From positions 990,001-1,054,000 of the forward strand of contig JAUCBN010000024.1 of NCBI GenBank assembly GCA_035048815.1: a stretch of 64,000 bases of DNA, given 5' to 3'. How positions within the stretch are numbered: position 1 is the stretch's first letter; the number at the start of each line of letters is the position of its first letter. The translations under genes were made by a program, and so were the position numbers. The DNA is from Abelmoschus esculentus. Its lineage: Eukaryota > Streptophyta > Magnoliopsida > Malvales > Malvaceae. Positions 25,799 through 38,156 of this stretch are shown piece by piece. Below the pieces are notes generated by a model, which made no database searches, was not told where the DNA came from, and was given only the letters and a program-made list of their open reading frames with translations.

Positions 25799-27530
25799 TT
25801 ACAGTTTAGAAGAGGCACTGGCTACTGGACTCATCAATACATCATAGTGTCCATAACCATGATACAGAACTCGGATGGGGTTCTCCTTACCGTATTCCTG
25901 ACCGTACTCGGATATAATTTTGAGGGTACCGGAATCCTTGTCCCTCATGTAAACTGTTATAGGGGTCCTGCGGTTGAAATATATTGTATATATTTGACAG
26001 AGAAGATTTTGATTTACTGATAGGACAACTGAGCACATGAGCAAACAGATAACAAGGAAAAACTCACTGTAAGACATGTGAGCACATGAGCAACTCAGGT
26101 TCTCCTCCCCACATATTAGGCTGCCGCATCTGCACAATATAGTCATCGAAATCACCCTCGAGGAACCTGTAAAAAGCATGAAGATTTACTTGTTTGTAGT
26201 GTCCAGGAATCAACAGGGAGGTGCAAATCAAGAATTTGGATCAGTTTATCTCAGGATGCAGCCCTAATTGTCCTACTTGTGGCAACAATAGTTCATACAC
26301 GAAGAGAAAAAGCTTACCATTCGGTGTCGGCCCGCCTCTTGATGAATTCATCAACAACCTGTTGAAACATGTAATCTTTTATTGAGTGCCAATGCAAAGT
26401 TAAAGCAGAAAGACATCTGCAGCTAACACATAATCTGACAAGGATAGCAGAAAAATCAAATTCTGATGAATTCCATCCAAGTTATATCGAATTTGGTAGT
26501 ACGCACAACTAAAAACCAAATGGTGCTTTAATGTAAATGGAATCAGACGCCCTGTGGGAAACAGAATAGAAATGTACTTTAGCTCTGAGTTCATCAGCAA
26601 GATCTTTCTGACAGCTCTCACTCGGAGACTGCTTCCCTGACCTCAGCCGAGCACCATGAATTACCGAGCGAAACAAACATCTCCCATCACCGGGAATGCC
26701 TGCATCAAACAACAAGATAAAAACTCAAAACACATGCATTGTACCAAAACAAATAGAATTCTTAAGTATGCATAAGTTCAAACATAAAACAGATTCGATG
26801 CATATAGAATTAGAGAAAAGTATAACCATTATAAATTTTGCAGCAAAACAATCTACAAAACATCATCAAGAAATACACCAAATGACCAAAATGAAGAAAA
26901 CAATATATAATATATACACATATATTCAATTTTCTAGCATCCCAGAATTCCATATAAGCTAAAATCCTAATAAACAAAGCACATGAGAACAAACTAATCA
27001 AATTCTTTGCCCCAACTTTTCAAAGATAGAAAAACAAAAGACCCTTAGTTTCAATGTTTCTATTTCATCAAAATCAACACAAAGCAAAAAGTACATAAAC
27101 AAAGAAAGAAAAAAACCTGCACCGAATCCCATAATAACTGCAACACTGAAGAATGAAAAGGCAAAGAGAAAACACTATTACTAATGGAAACCCAAAATAC
27201 AAAAACCCATTACAAACAAGTCACGCCATCCATCAAAGGCAAAGTAAAGAAAATTACTTAAAAACACACACAAATCCAGCAAGAAAAGTACCCCAAAAGG
27301 TTAGTCCCTGTACTTTTATGCAACTGAATACAAATACACATAAATCGAGATTGAATCCGGAAGGTTACCAATCCAAGTTTCCTGTTTAGACATTCTTCTC
27401 ATTTTCATTCAAATTTGACTCAAAACCGAATCAATTGATGAACGATTTTAATGCCAGAAAAGAAGAAAAATTTACCGGCGAATACAGATTTGAGAGGGAG
27501 CTTGAAAGTGATAAGAGAATATTTTCCCAT
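25799..27530 (-). CDS. OTU-domain cysteine protease (deubiquitinase), short form with a 21-nt microexon
   Basis: OTU proteases remove ubiquitin from proteins. Six exons, 27530-27476, 27137-27117, 26699-26578, 26358-26318, 26166-26068 and 25967-25799, splice in phase to 168 residues. The catalytic Asp-Gly-Arg-Cys-Leu-Phe-Arg motif (GIPGDGRCLFRSV) is near residue 29. The domain continues through ADTEWFLEGDFDDYIVQMRQPNMWGGEPELLMCSHVL and ends with the catalytic His block YHGYGHYDVL. It resembles the C-terminal OTU domain of Arabidopsis At3g57810-type proteins, but here almost nothing precedes the domain. Exon 2 is a 21-nt microexon, needed to keep the VIMGFGA segment in frame. Exons 1 and 2 depend on hand-placed splice sites; the OTU core is certain. 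Confidence 0.87.
27117..27137 (-). other. 21-nt microexon of the OTU gene
   Basis: The segment is bounded by TTGCAG upstream and GTTTTT downstream (minus strand). Using it joins the exon 1 phase to the exon 3 phase and creates MGFGAGIPGDGRCLF without a break. An alternative acceptor eight bases upstream gives the wrong frame. It matters for automated annotation because such short exons are usually missed. Confidence 0.7.
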
Positions 27531-28141
27531 GCTTGTGGTTCCATTGCCAATATTACAGAATCCAATTCCAATTCCATGCTTTTTTTACTGAAATCCTTGT
27601 AACTTTTCATGAATAATTTACACTAGCAGAGGAGACTGGTACGTGGCGCTTTGTTATTTGGCAACGTGAGGAGAAAAAATTTGGACCAAATTGCAAATTG
27701 CAAATGTTATTCCCGCTAAAATGTTAAACTTTAATCATAATTATTTTAAATAATTAAATTTTATAAAATATACTAAAACTAATTAATTTAAGGTTTATAA
27801 TATATATATTTATATTTTTATAATAACAAAATTTAAATAATAATAAGTTAAAATTTAAAAAATACCTAAAATATAAGAAAAATAAATTTAATAAAACCAA
27901 GGGAGTAATGGAGATATTAAACCGGAAAAATACATGAGTATTTTCTCCTTTATTTATTTTAAAAATCAAATCAAACTCGAAGGGATTTTCCTTTTCCACA
28001 CTTATACAAAAATATAATGGAAATATTACATATTTAGACACTGAATTCTCAATTATTTTAAATTTTATCACCTTAATCTTGATTTCTTATTCCATCCCTG
28101 CACTCATTGCTTTCATTTTTCCTCTTCTAAATCCGCTTCTG
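27531..28141. other. Intergenic region upstream of the OTU gene
   Basis: The first 150 bases are probably leader and promoter of the OTU gene. The rest is AT-rich DNA ending at the 3' side of the AAA-ATPase pseudogene. No gene was seen. Confidence 0.5.
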
Positions 28142-29590
28142 TCAATTGGATTCGCCATTTTCAGATCTCGGTTTCTTGTCCCGGAGAAACTTGACGAGTT
28201 CTTGGAGTGCAACATCACTGTCTTCACTCTTCATGATCTCTTCTGCAACTTCTGCAGGAGTTACCTCCACTGCCATCATCAGTTCATCGATTTCATCAAA
28301 CCGATTATGTTCGGTGATGCATAGATAATTTGAAGCAAGAACCCTGAAACCACTAGGCGTGCAGTAGGACATGTGGATATGCATGTCCATTCGGCCTGGC
28401 CTTAGCAGAGCAGGGTCGAGCCTGTTTTTGTGATTGGTCGTAAACACTATGATCCGCTCGTCTCCACAGCTAGACCATAGCCCGTCGATGAAATTAAGCA
28501 TCCCGATAAGGTTAACTGTCATGGAGATTGATAGTATTAGAAACAGACTAATTCATGGAAATAAAAAGAATCATGTTCATATATCAATGTTTGCTTCCAT
28601 ATGGTTTTACTTACCTTGTTGTTGTTTGTAGTACCCTGCTCGAATTCCCCAGATTCGGATCCCTGTTCTTGTCTATTCTGGAGCTCAATGCTGCAGTGAA
28701 TGTCCTCGATCACAATTATCGATCGGTTTCTGGTTGAAACCAGCAGCCTTTGCAGTTCTGGGTTGCTGTAAATGCTGGTGAGTTCGAGGTCGTAGACGTC
28801 AAACTGTAGGTAGTTTGTCATGGCAGCAATCAAGCTTGACTTGCCTGTTCCTGGAGGGCCATACAGTAAGTAGCCACGTTTCCATGCTTTTCCTACTCTT
28901 CTGTAGTACTCCCTTATTCGGACGAATCTATCCAAGTCGTCGATCAACTCTTTTTTGACCATCGGATCCATAGCCAGTTTATCAAACGTTGCAGGATGAT
29001 CGAGATTGGTCGAATCCCACGGCCCTTCTTCGTTGCCGTAAAACATTCCGAGTGAAAGGAGTTTCAACACTTTATTTTCTTCTTTAATGGCTTTGGACCT
29101 CTCAATTACATAGGGCAAGTAAGAATTTATTACCATTTCCATGCATTTGTTGTGGAAACTGAGCTCAAGCACTCTAGTTTCATGCTCCCCTTGCCGGTTA
29201 TAGCCCTTTTTCTCAACATATGTCATTTCCCACTTGAGTTGGATTCCTTCATATATGTCCATAACCTTTTCACCTCTGTGTATAGTTACAGTCACCTTAC
29301 TGTCTCTCGGAGCCTTGGAAACATTAAGCCTCCCCATCGTCGTGATTCTCGTCTGCAAGTATGCATGACCCGTCATATTCATTGATGAGCAGAATCATTT
29401 GGGAGGAATGGTTTGAAAAAAGGCCTCCGAGTTTTGACAGTAACATATCTTTGAGTCGTTCCGGAATAAGTTGGCTGGTTATAGCTTGAACCTCGCTGAT
29501 GACGCTGCGGACCAGCATGGCCGACGCGGTGAATGCGGTGTATGTCGAGAGGACTGATGTTGTTGAAGGGATGTCTTTGAGAGAGTACAT
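28142..29590 (-). pseudogene. BCS1-like AAA-ATPase (HSR4/AATP1 type), frame-disrupted
   Basis: Parts read in order on the minus strand: an N-terminal membrane-anchor region (29590 to about 29370, MYSLKDIPSTTSVLSTYTAF...); the BCS1-type domain in a different frame (from about 29380, GRLNVSKAPRDSKVTVTI); Walker A GPPGTGKSS; and, after an intron (donor at 28614, acceptor at 28516), the AAA core with NFIDGLWSSCGDERIIVFTTNHK and LDPALLRPGRMDMHIHMSYC. Two lesions are visible. Near 29380-29400 a small deletion, about eight residues by comparison with the family, shifts the frame. Just inside exon 2 (near 28500-28510) the splice-joined frame breaks one base after the LSG motif. The Walker B segment reads IVIEDIHCS where an Asp is usual for His. 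Most likely a pseudogene; sequencing errors could explain the frameshifts but not the Walker B change. Confidence 0.82.
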
Positions 29591-30479
29591 GTTTTGAGAA
29601 TCTGAAAATGCTGGGAAAAGTGAAAACTACTTGCTTGGCATCATCAAAGATCATTGCCTGTTTTATACACAGAGGGGAGATTTTCTTGCGTTGCAAGCTA
29701 CTCAATCCCATGGTTAGGATGCTGTAGGGAGTCTTCCCGGCCACAAAACCTGACCTTTTTCTTCTTCTTTATTCTTGTGAAGTCAACTCAAGGACAAAAA
29801 TTGGTGCATAAATTCTTCCTTTCCATGGAAATCCTGAAGAAAAAAAATGGATGCAGACGTCCACAGAACAGGAGTATTTTGACGGAGAGATCGAAAACGC
29901 GTTTAACATTTGTTAAAAAACGCGTTTAACGATCAGATGTATATTTGATCGGTTCGATTTTTATAAAACTATAAGTCGAATAAATTAATTTAATTCTCAA
30001 AATTAAATAAATCAAACTAATTTCTTGGTCACAATTAATAATCAAACCAAATAACAGTAATATCTTTAAAAAATTATTATAAATTGATCGGTGATCAAAA
30101 TTAGTTAAAGGAGATAACCGATTCAATTTATTAACTTCAGAGTTCAATTAAGTACAAATAAAATTTTAAAATTTTAATTGATTTTTTTGAATATTCAATG
30201 ATTTCAAACACCCTTTAACTAATTTTGAATATAAATTTTGAATATAAATTAAAAATAAAAATATATGCATAAATTATGTAATCGTGACAAATTATACATG
30301 TATTACAATCCAGGAAAATAACCCATGGATTACAAAGCGGCTGTACATTTCTGATTCTCTATTATGACAAATAAAAAATAAAAAATAAAAAATAAAAAAT
30401 AAAAATACTGTCCAATAGAAAAGGACATAAGAAAGGTAGAGAAGATGCAAGGGAAAATTACAGTACCTTGCCACGCTTT
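29591..30479. other. Intergenic region with an AAATAA microsatellite
   Basis: AT-rich DNA between the AAA pseudogene and the U-box gene. A run of A3-5T repeats (AAATAAAA type) lies at about 30367-30404. The section from 30290 onward may be the 3' untranslated region of the U-box gene. Confidence 0.5.
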
Positions 30480-33400
30480 TCAATGGTAAGAAGAGTGAGG
30501 GCAGCTCTTGCTCTTCCATAGAAAGCTCAAGCCCCAGCTCAAGCTCAAGCTTTTCCCCACTTTTCTTCTTGATGTAGATTTAGACAGTGGCTTGGATTCC
30601 AGAGGTGAGGGCGAAGCAGGTGTTGTGTCTTGACTGCTTTCTCCTCGGTGTAGGCTTGCGGGCGGATGTTCTCGTTGGCGCTGCTCCCGGAAGAGTGCTA
30701 GAAGCCTTTGTGACTTGTCCCTCCCTCTTGTTGTTCCATTTACCGACATCGAGACTAATGCCGGAATCACACCTTCTTGTAGGACCAATTGACTACACTT
30801 CTCGTTTCCGTTGCAAAGGAGTAAAAGGCATGAGGCGGCTTGCTCTTGTGCAACGGGTTCCCCGTTATCCAAAACCGATGCAAGGTCGGTTACGAGACCG
30901 GAGGTTGATACCATCTCTTCTTTTGCAGCTTCACTTGAAGCTAAATTTAGCAAAACTGTAATGGATTTCTCTGTCCAAGTATGGTCACCCGAGACCATAA
31001 GCGAATGGAGTCGATTGACTATGCCGGAAGAAAGTAGGTTCGGGATACTTGAGCGATCGGTCGAAAGGTTATAAAGAGTGTGAAGGGCATCGAGCTTGCA
31101 TTGTGCATCAGTTTCACTTCCTAGTAGCTGGAGTAAAAATGGGACTGCCTTACTTGAGCCTATGATAGATTTGGCTTGCTCAAGGCAAGAGAGATTAAGA
31201 TAGAGAGCAGTTGCCGATTCATCAGCATTGGAGTTGGAAATCATACGCTCCAGCAATAGAATCACTCCGGATGCTAACATCAATTCCTTGTTCCTGATAT
31301 TTATTTTAGAAATATCATATGAATGACAGTGCTAAAATGAATGACACAACAATGATCTGATAATCTGTATTGCTCATGACTACGCAAAGGGGCGTACCTG
31401 TTATTGTTGACAGCAAGGTTAAAGAGAGCCAATGTGCCGACTTCTTGAGCTACTGCATTCCGTTCACGCACGGCTGAATCTAGGAACCGCAACAATGGTT
31501 CGACAAAGCCATTATCCCCCATGAAAACCCTGGCCTCTTTATTGTTTTTCAGCAAAAGCCTTATTTGTTCCACGACTTTGCATCTGTCCATCAAGTTCTC
31601 TACTTCATTCAGGACAGATAGGACTTCCTGATATCTTTCTAACAAATTGAGCTCGGAAACTTCTTCCTGTGGGGATTGAGATCCATCTTCAGCTTCATTT
31701 TCTTCCATTTCCTTATTTGCAACACTCTCCTCTAAAGGGACCACCTTAGCCTCCTTGACGTTGCATGAGCCAACACTATCCGTTGATTTTGAATTTAAAG
31801 TCTCAGATGCAGACCAGGCCAGTCTCCAGTAGTTAAGATCGAGACACTCTTGAGGGGCATCAGGGATAGGAACGCCGTTCTGTTCACACCAACTAGCAAT
31901 GAGACCCTTGACACAGTAATTAGGAGTCAAAGAGAGATGTGGGAGCTTCTGTTGAGTCTTCGGACAGGTGTTGTGCCCATCCCTAAACCATTTCTCAATA
32001 CAGATCCTTTCATATGTCTGTCCAGAAGCAATAACAACTGGTTCATACATAAGCTGCAATGATATTGGACATCGTAATTCTTCGGGTGGAAGGGATATCT
32101 GCCCAGATCTAATGTTTGTCTTGAAATCGATAGAACTGAGCTTTGTTAGCTGCTGCTCGAATCCAAGACAATTACCACCAGCTCCTCCATCCTCGAGAGA
32201 ACCCAAAACAGTAGGGGAACAAGGTGCTGAACCCTGTGACTCAGTATCATCCGAAACCTCACTACGAAATATCTTTGAGTATTTTCGCATGAGAGATAAA
32301 AGATACGACGCAATGGATTCCTTCCTTTTGTTCTCCTCTAAACGAGCTCTTTCTATCACCTTCTTGAGGGCCCTTCTTTCAGCTAGGGCTGCACTTGAAG
32401 AAGTGATACCAAGTTTGCAAGCTGCCTGGTGAAAAGACTCAAGTTCATTGTTGTCATTACATTCTTCAAAGTTCCTCTCTTTCTGGAGTAATGCAATTAT
32501 TTCATCTCCAACTTGCTTCTCATACGGATCAAATGAGAAAACAGTCTCCTCAAGCTCATGTACAATCTCCAAAATCTGAAGCCAAACAAGTAAATCAAGA
32601 TATGTACGAGAAAAAGCAACAGCTAATACAGTGTTTCACATAGGAAAATTCATATTCCAGGTAACTCCAATATAACCATGACACAGAAAATTTCCTAACA
32701 ACTTGAAAACCCTTCTTGATTTGAACCACAAGCATTAGGAAATATAACAATGCGCTGGGATGATGTGGATAAAACACATACTTATACCGCTTCCAGAAAA
32801 GACCCTTAATTATTTGAACACCCGAAATTACATAATTTAAATCTCAAACCAAAAGGGAAGAATTAGTACCTGACATCCAATGGACTGTGGAACTATATCT
32901 TCTACACGCATAAGACTATCAATAAGAGCAGATTTTGCCTTCTCAAATTTTAAAAGAACGGAATCTCCGGTAATAGCCTATATGAGAAGAACAATACAGT
33001 TAGTGAAAAACTCTAAGAAAAAACAATGTGTAAAACAAAAACATTGAAAAAATCATTTAGTGAATGTATCCAACAAAAATCAAAACCACTACTCGAAGAA
33101 TATACAAGAGTACGCATACAACTATGCATACATATATCTTACCAAGTAAAGTTTACTACATGTTGAACAGTGTTGAAGAACATTTTTGGCCTTTTCTAAA
33201 GCCATATGCAATGAGCATAAAGCCTGAATCCCAGATTTGCTCCTAGGTTGTGCTGCTTCCAAGGAAGGGAATATCGATGAGACTTTGCGATAAATTTCTG
33301 AAAGTGTCTTGCACATTCCTCCGTGTAACTGCATAAGAGAAAAATGGAAAGAAAACCATGGAAATTAAGATTTTTTTTTCTGTCCTAAAAAATGCAACAA

Positions 33401-33645
33401 GATTCAAACATTAGAACTTCCCAAAAACAGAAGGTCCTTTTAGAAGAAGGTACAAGAGCTATGAACTTAAGAGATTAATCGATACAAACAAAAACTTCTG
33501 CGAAGAGTTAAAAAAATGGCAAGCAAGCAGGTACTTTTTATGTGAAGTTCAAAGAATAGCAAAAAATCATATCCAAATGCTACCAGATTCTTACCTTTGC
33601 ATCACTAACTGCAAATAGGTTCTCTTCAAGCTCAGAGCTGTCCAT
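30480..33645 (-). CDS. U-box/ARM-repeat E3 ubiquitin ligase (PUB6/PUB7/PUB45 type)
   Basis: Predicted cytosolic or nuclear E3 ligase: the U-box recruits the E2 and the armadillo repeats bind substrate. Five exons, 33645-33595, 33328-33143, 32977-32870, 32575-31398 and 31293-30480, close in phase to 778 residues, close to the usual length of about 770. An N-terminal UND-type helical region covers residues 1 to about 260. The U-box follows at about 275-349 (PPEELRCPISLQLMYEPVVIASGQTYERICIEKWF, CPKTQQKLPHLSLTPNYCVKGLI). An acidic linker and ARM repeats run to about 700 (AVAQEVGTLALFNLAVNNNR, CKLDALHTLYNLSTD, EKSITVLLNLASSEAAKEEM, QEQAASCLLLLCNG). A basic Ser/Thr/Pro tail ends in tryptophan-rich residues. 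Arabidopsis PUB6 (At1g67530) and PUB45 (At1g27910) are the closest types I know. The leader probably extends into 33.7-35.2 kb with introns. Confidence 0.95.
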
Positions 33646-35250
33646 AATTTAGCCTTCAAAGCAGGAAACCGCTAAAATGTGAATCTAGATCAACTGTAAC
33701 GCACGATGAAAATAGAACAGAGTCAGATAGGTTATAAACTAGCTGAAAACAAATATTTTAAAATACAACACAAAGTTCAAATTACATTGATAATTTTAAA
33801 ACCTTAACATTCTAATATTTTATTCCCTTAAATAACAATCTGGAGGGGGGAAACTGTTTAGGTATGAATTTGCTCCTCTACTTTCAAACATTTATATTTT
33901 GCCATTCACCCCAAGTCTTAGCTTCATCCTGCCGATCATGCATGATGAATTCCAAGAAAAAATCCCAACCCCTATAGGGTTTCATTGCTGGGAATCAAGC
34001 TTTATTTGCCTTTAACAATGCACCCCAACAAAGCAAATGGCATATTTGCCTGAGACTCTGAGTTCAATGGTTCCCTCTTGTATATCAACAAATTATCATT
34101 CAGAGTGTGTATATATATTCCAATTCTCTATTCTGACATGCAAGGTTTAAAAGTAAAAGAATCCATAGGTTGAAATGGACAAGGAAAAGGCCTCCCTACA
34201 GAAAGAAAGAAAGAAAGGACGAGCTAGGCAATATGAGCGTTTCCTGAATAAGCTATTGATCTTAACCGGGATGGAGCCATGTATAGTGTGGGAGGGGGAA
34301 CCAAATATATTTTTGGTATAATTTTATTTGAAGTCCCTCTTAATTTAAACCAACATTTAATCCTAGCTCTGTACCCTGTCTACATATCACTACGACTTCA
34401 AAACAAAGCAAACATATTAATATTTTTAAATGGGCGGAAAAATTGTAGAAATTTGATCTTTTATCTAAATATTTCATCATCAAACACCGTGAGAGGGAAC
34501 TTGAAATCCTGGAAGAAATAAAAACTTTCAATTTCTGTTAAGAAATTTGGTTTAGACATATCATAAAACAATTAGAATAATAAAACCAATATTCTCGCAA
34601 GTAAAGAAACTGTTAAATCAAAAGAGAAATGTTTAAAAGAAGGGGGAAATGGATCTACGATTATATGGAGGAAAATGGCCTTTGTGAAAGCGATCCGAGA
34701 CAATACACGTTGAGATTCACTATCAGCTTGAATCGATATTTCGAAAACAAGCGAAAAAACTAGAAACTCATGAACATAGACTAAGCAAGGAGGGAATAAA
34801 AGAACAACATATAACAGGAAATGCTAATTTTCCTATGGAGATTGCGAGAAACAGAAAAACAGAAACGCGCCAATAATGGAATTTACAAACACAAGTTTGA
34901 AAAATAAAAAATAAGAACAAACTCTCCTATTTTCGAACAATGACTATTTTATTTTGAAGGAAAGTTACAATGAGATTTCCAGCAGCCATGTGGATTGTTG
35001 GTTAAGCGTTAAATCCTGGTAAGTTTTCAAGTATAGAAATGAAAATTACAATGAGATTGAATCAAAGTCAGGGTTCGTAAGAGGCACATACCAGATGAAA
35101 CGGAGGTAAGCAAGGGGACTTCATTTAAAACTTTCTCGAGAAATTAAGATTTTTGTTAGATTCCTGCTCCTTGATTCAAAATTTTCTTGTCCGGAGTACA
35201 TAATTTTCCCGGAATAAAGAGAAGGAAACCAGGAATAAGAATGCAGAGCG

Positions 35251-35459
35251 AAAAGAAGCTTGGCTGTTTTTCTTTTTTTGAACATTGAAAGATTTTCATT
35301 CCAAGATTAAAGTAAGTTACTAAGATCGGGACAAGGATCAGAAAACCAGTTAGCCGGGCAGGACCCTAATCTGGTACACTTGGCCACCCGATCCGCCACT
35401 GCGTGTGCCTGCCTCTTAACAAAAGAGAAAGAACAGTCTAAAAAGAAGCTTGGTTGTTT
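35251..35459 (-). mobile_element. 5'-truncated LINE fragment with target-site duplication
   Basis: The insert 35270-35440 is bordered by 19-bp direct repeats with one mismatch (35251-35269 and 35441-35459, AAAAGAAGCTTGG(C/T)TGTTT). On the minus strand it reads FVKRQAHAVADRVAKCTRLGSCPANWF and then a stop. That is the C-terminal end of the RNase H-like domain carried by plant LINE and related reverse-transcriptase proteins. A 3' tail with an A-rich run follows (35271-35280, opposite strand). Heavy 5' truncation, an A tail and a long target duplication are the standard signature of target-primed reverse transcription. Confidence 0.85.
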
Positions 35460-35795
35460 GGTTCATGAGAAAGTTTAAGGGAATTAATTTAATAAGGAAA
35501 CAAGAAACTTTGATTTTATTGGCGGCAGAAATGTTTCCAAGAAGGAGAACCGGGGCGGGAATATCCTATTGCGCTGTGATTACAAATCGGGTCGCAACCT
35601 ATTAAATTTAATTCAGTTAAAATTTATTTAAAATTTTAATAAATTAAATCGAATTAAATTAATTTAAATTTAACTTAAAAAGTTTAAAAAACAAGCTCAT
35701 TATATTTATATTTTTTTATATTCTTATATGTTTTAAATTCGCTAGCTCAATCCAACTATGTTTTAACATTTATCTACATAAAGGAGTTTTAAGTT

Positions 35796-36407
35796 AGGGT
35801 CAATTTAGTATTACTTTTGAAAATGCAGTGGAAAAGTATGGTGAAAAAATGTAGTAAAAAAGCTCTTTTGGAATTTTTAGTTTGAAATATATGTGTTTAG
35901 TATTGCGGTTAAAAAGTACTTTTTAGAAAATAAATAACTATTTTAAACATGACTTTATAAGTTAAAAAATATATATTTAAATAATAATTAAATTATTTTA
36001 TATTATAATATTAATTTAAATTATGATAAAATATAAAAATATTAGTAAATGAATACATAAATTATTTTTAAAAAGTGCTTTTTAGAAGTGCTTTTGAAAA
36101 AATATATAATTTTATATGAATAAATAATTTTTAAATAAAAAAAATAATTTATGTTAAATATAATTATGTATTTGTAGAAATTAAATTATAATAGAACATA
36201 GTAAATGAAGGTTAAAATTGTAATATGATTTTTAAAAGCACTTTTTTAATTGCAAAAGCTAAAAATTTTAGCTTTTGCGTTTGGGTTGAAAATCACTTTT
36301 TGAATGCATTTTTTTCCCAAAAGTTAACGGTTTAGCATTACTTCTGCATTTCAAACCAACTTTTGGTCCAAAAACTGGTTTGAAAAGCATTGCTAAACAA
36401 AGCCTTA
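35796..36407. mobile_element. MITE-like element of about 610 bp
   Basis: The left end GGGTCAATTTAGTATTACTT and the reverse complement of the right end (GGCTTTGTTTAGCAATGCTT) match imperfectly. Both arms contain related blocks around TTTTGAAAATGCAG and AAATGCAGAAGTAATGC. The centre is AT-rich and has no coding capacity. The ends resemble abundant hAT-type MITEs of dicots, but I did not find an unambiguous target duplication. Confidence 0.6.
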
Positions 36408-37043
36408 GTCTACGGGTTAAGATTAATTGAGTTTGGGTGCAGGCCACGAGGGCGAAGTCTTCGCGGTACGGTACAAAATGTTTTTGATAATTTGTACCAG
36501 GATTACTTTTCTATATATACATTCTGATTGTAATCTAATTTGATTATCAAAGTTAACAAAGAGAACAATCATTCCCGAAAATATAAGCATATTATCGAAC
36601 CTCGCTAAAATCTTGTGTTCTTACGTGTTTGATTTTTTATTCATTTGTTAGATATTTCTCTACAATTTATTATCACGATTAAATATTTTAATTTCGTTTT
36701 GGACATATAATTTAAAAATATATATTATGGAACCATAGATTTAGTAATCACAAATTTTGTATAAAAACGAAATTAAGTTGACACTCGATTAATCAAAAAA
36801 TACTCGCGAAAAAAAAATAAATCAACTAAAAACATTACTCTTTTGGTCCCCATTTCCCTTTCTATGGCGTAAATCATGTGAACCCTATATGAAAATAAAA
36901 TGATTTATTCTCGAATATATTTTTTAATATCTGTATTCCTAATTTATATAAATACTTTTAAATATTTGTATTATATTGAAAATATGATTAGTAAGTATAA
37001 TAAACATATATTCGAATCATCACAAGAATAACAACTCTTTATT

Positions 37044-37305
37044 AGGAAAAATTATATCATAGATAAGTGTTACCACGTCATTCATAGGATTAACCACTAA
37101 AATCTATCAATCTTATCATTTTTTACATGTCATATTTTTTAAGTGAATCTTCACTCATATTTACTGTTAATTCATTTTAAAAACGATTTTTTAAAGTGAA
37201 GATTAACTTTAAAAAAATAACATAAAAAAATTAATAAAATATATGATTTTCTGTGGTTAGTCCCATGAACACGTGGTAGAACTTACTCATAATATAATTT
37301 TTCCT
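37044..37305. mobile_element. MITE-like element with good terminal inverted repeats
   Basis: Left end AGGAAAAATTATATCATAGA (37044 on) and right end ATAATATAATTTTTCCT (to 37305) are inverted copies. The match continues to TACCACGT on both arms, about 35 bases with several mismatches. The inner arms (AGTGAATCTTCACT and AAAGTGAAGATTAAC) add more inverted symmetry, so the transcript could fold into a long hairpin. It is non-coding. Confidence 0.75.
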
Positions 37306-37783
37306 GGGGGCTGGTTTTGGCAACATAGGTTGAGAGTCTATTTAAAATTTTAAAATATTTAAATTAAAATTTTGATAATTTTAAAGGATTTAATTTAAAT
37401 TTTTAGAGATTAAATAAAATGTCTAATTTTTTTATTCTCGATAAATTTTAAAAATTTTAGATGATGATTTCGTTAAAGTATTCAAAAATCTTGGAATATA
37501 ATAATATTTTTGAATTTTATGATGAGATTAAATTATATTTTTTAAATTAAAAGGTTAGAAACTAATTTGTCAAATTTTAGGGGCTAAGGCCCTTATCGAC
37601 TCTAATATATATTTTTAACTCTTTCTTTGATAATATGTATACATCATATAGAGAAAGTAATTTAAACTTTTGTTTTCTAGGATTAGTTTCATCTTTTATT
37701 CTACTAAAATAATTATTAGGTTAAAAATATGAGATAATTATATAAAAAAAATTATATTCAATGCACAATGTTATAATACGAAA

Positions 37784-37995
37784 AATAATCAGATTAATCT
37801 TGTTCATCATGTTATATGTGGTCTCAACCAATCAGATTCATCCATTTTATTATTTTAAGGTGAATCATCACCTCTTTCCTACATAAAATCAAAAAATGAG
37901 TGGTTACTAGGTAGTTATTTTAAGATGAACGTACCAAATTAATAGGACCACGGATGACGTGATGAATAAGGTTCATCTAATAACTTCTCGTTATG
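37784..37995. mobile_element. MITE-like element related to the 927-1128 copy
   Basis: The left arm (TTAATCTTGTTCATCATGTTATATGTGGTC region) pairs with the right arm (GACCACGGATGACGTGATGAATAAGGTTCATC region). Both also carry GATTCATCC-type inner blocks. Arm sequence and size match the element at 927-1128 better than its immediate neighbours. Confidence 0.6.
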
Positions 37996-38156
37996 CTAAA
38001 CACCTCATCACACTCACAAAGTGAAAAAATATTGAGCACTTAAACATGTTTAATCTAAGATTCTTTTATATTAATGACAAAATTTATATTTAATCTTTTC
38101 TAACTTAAATATAGAAAGATAATTAAATTTCACATTATAAAACTTTTTACGTTTTG

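Noticed and set aside
30367..30404. CRISPR-like short repeats
   Set aside because: It is a simple A/T microsatellite in a plant genome, with no spacers.
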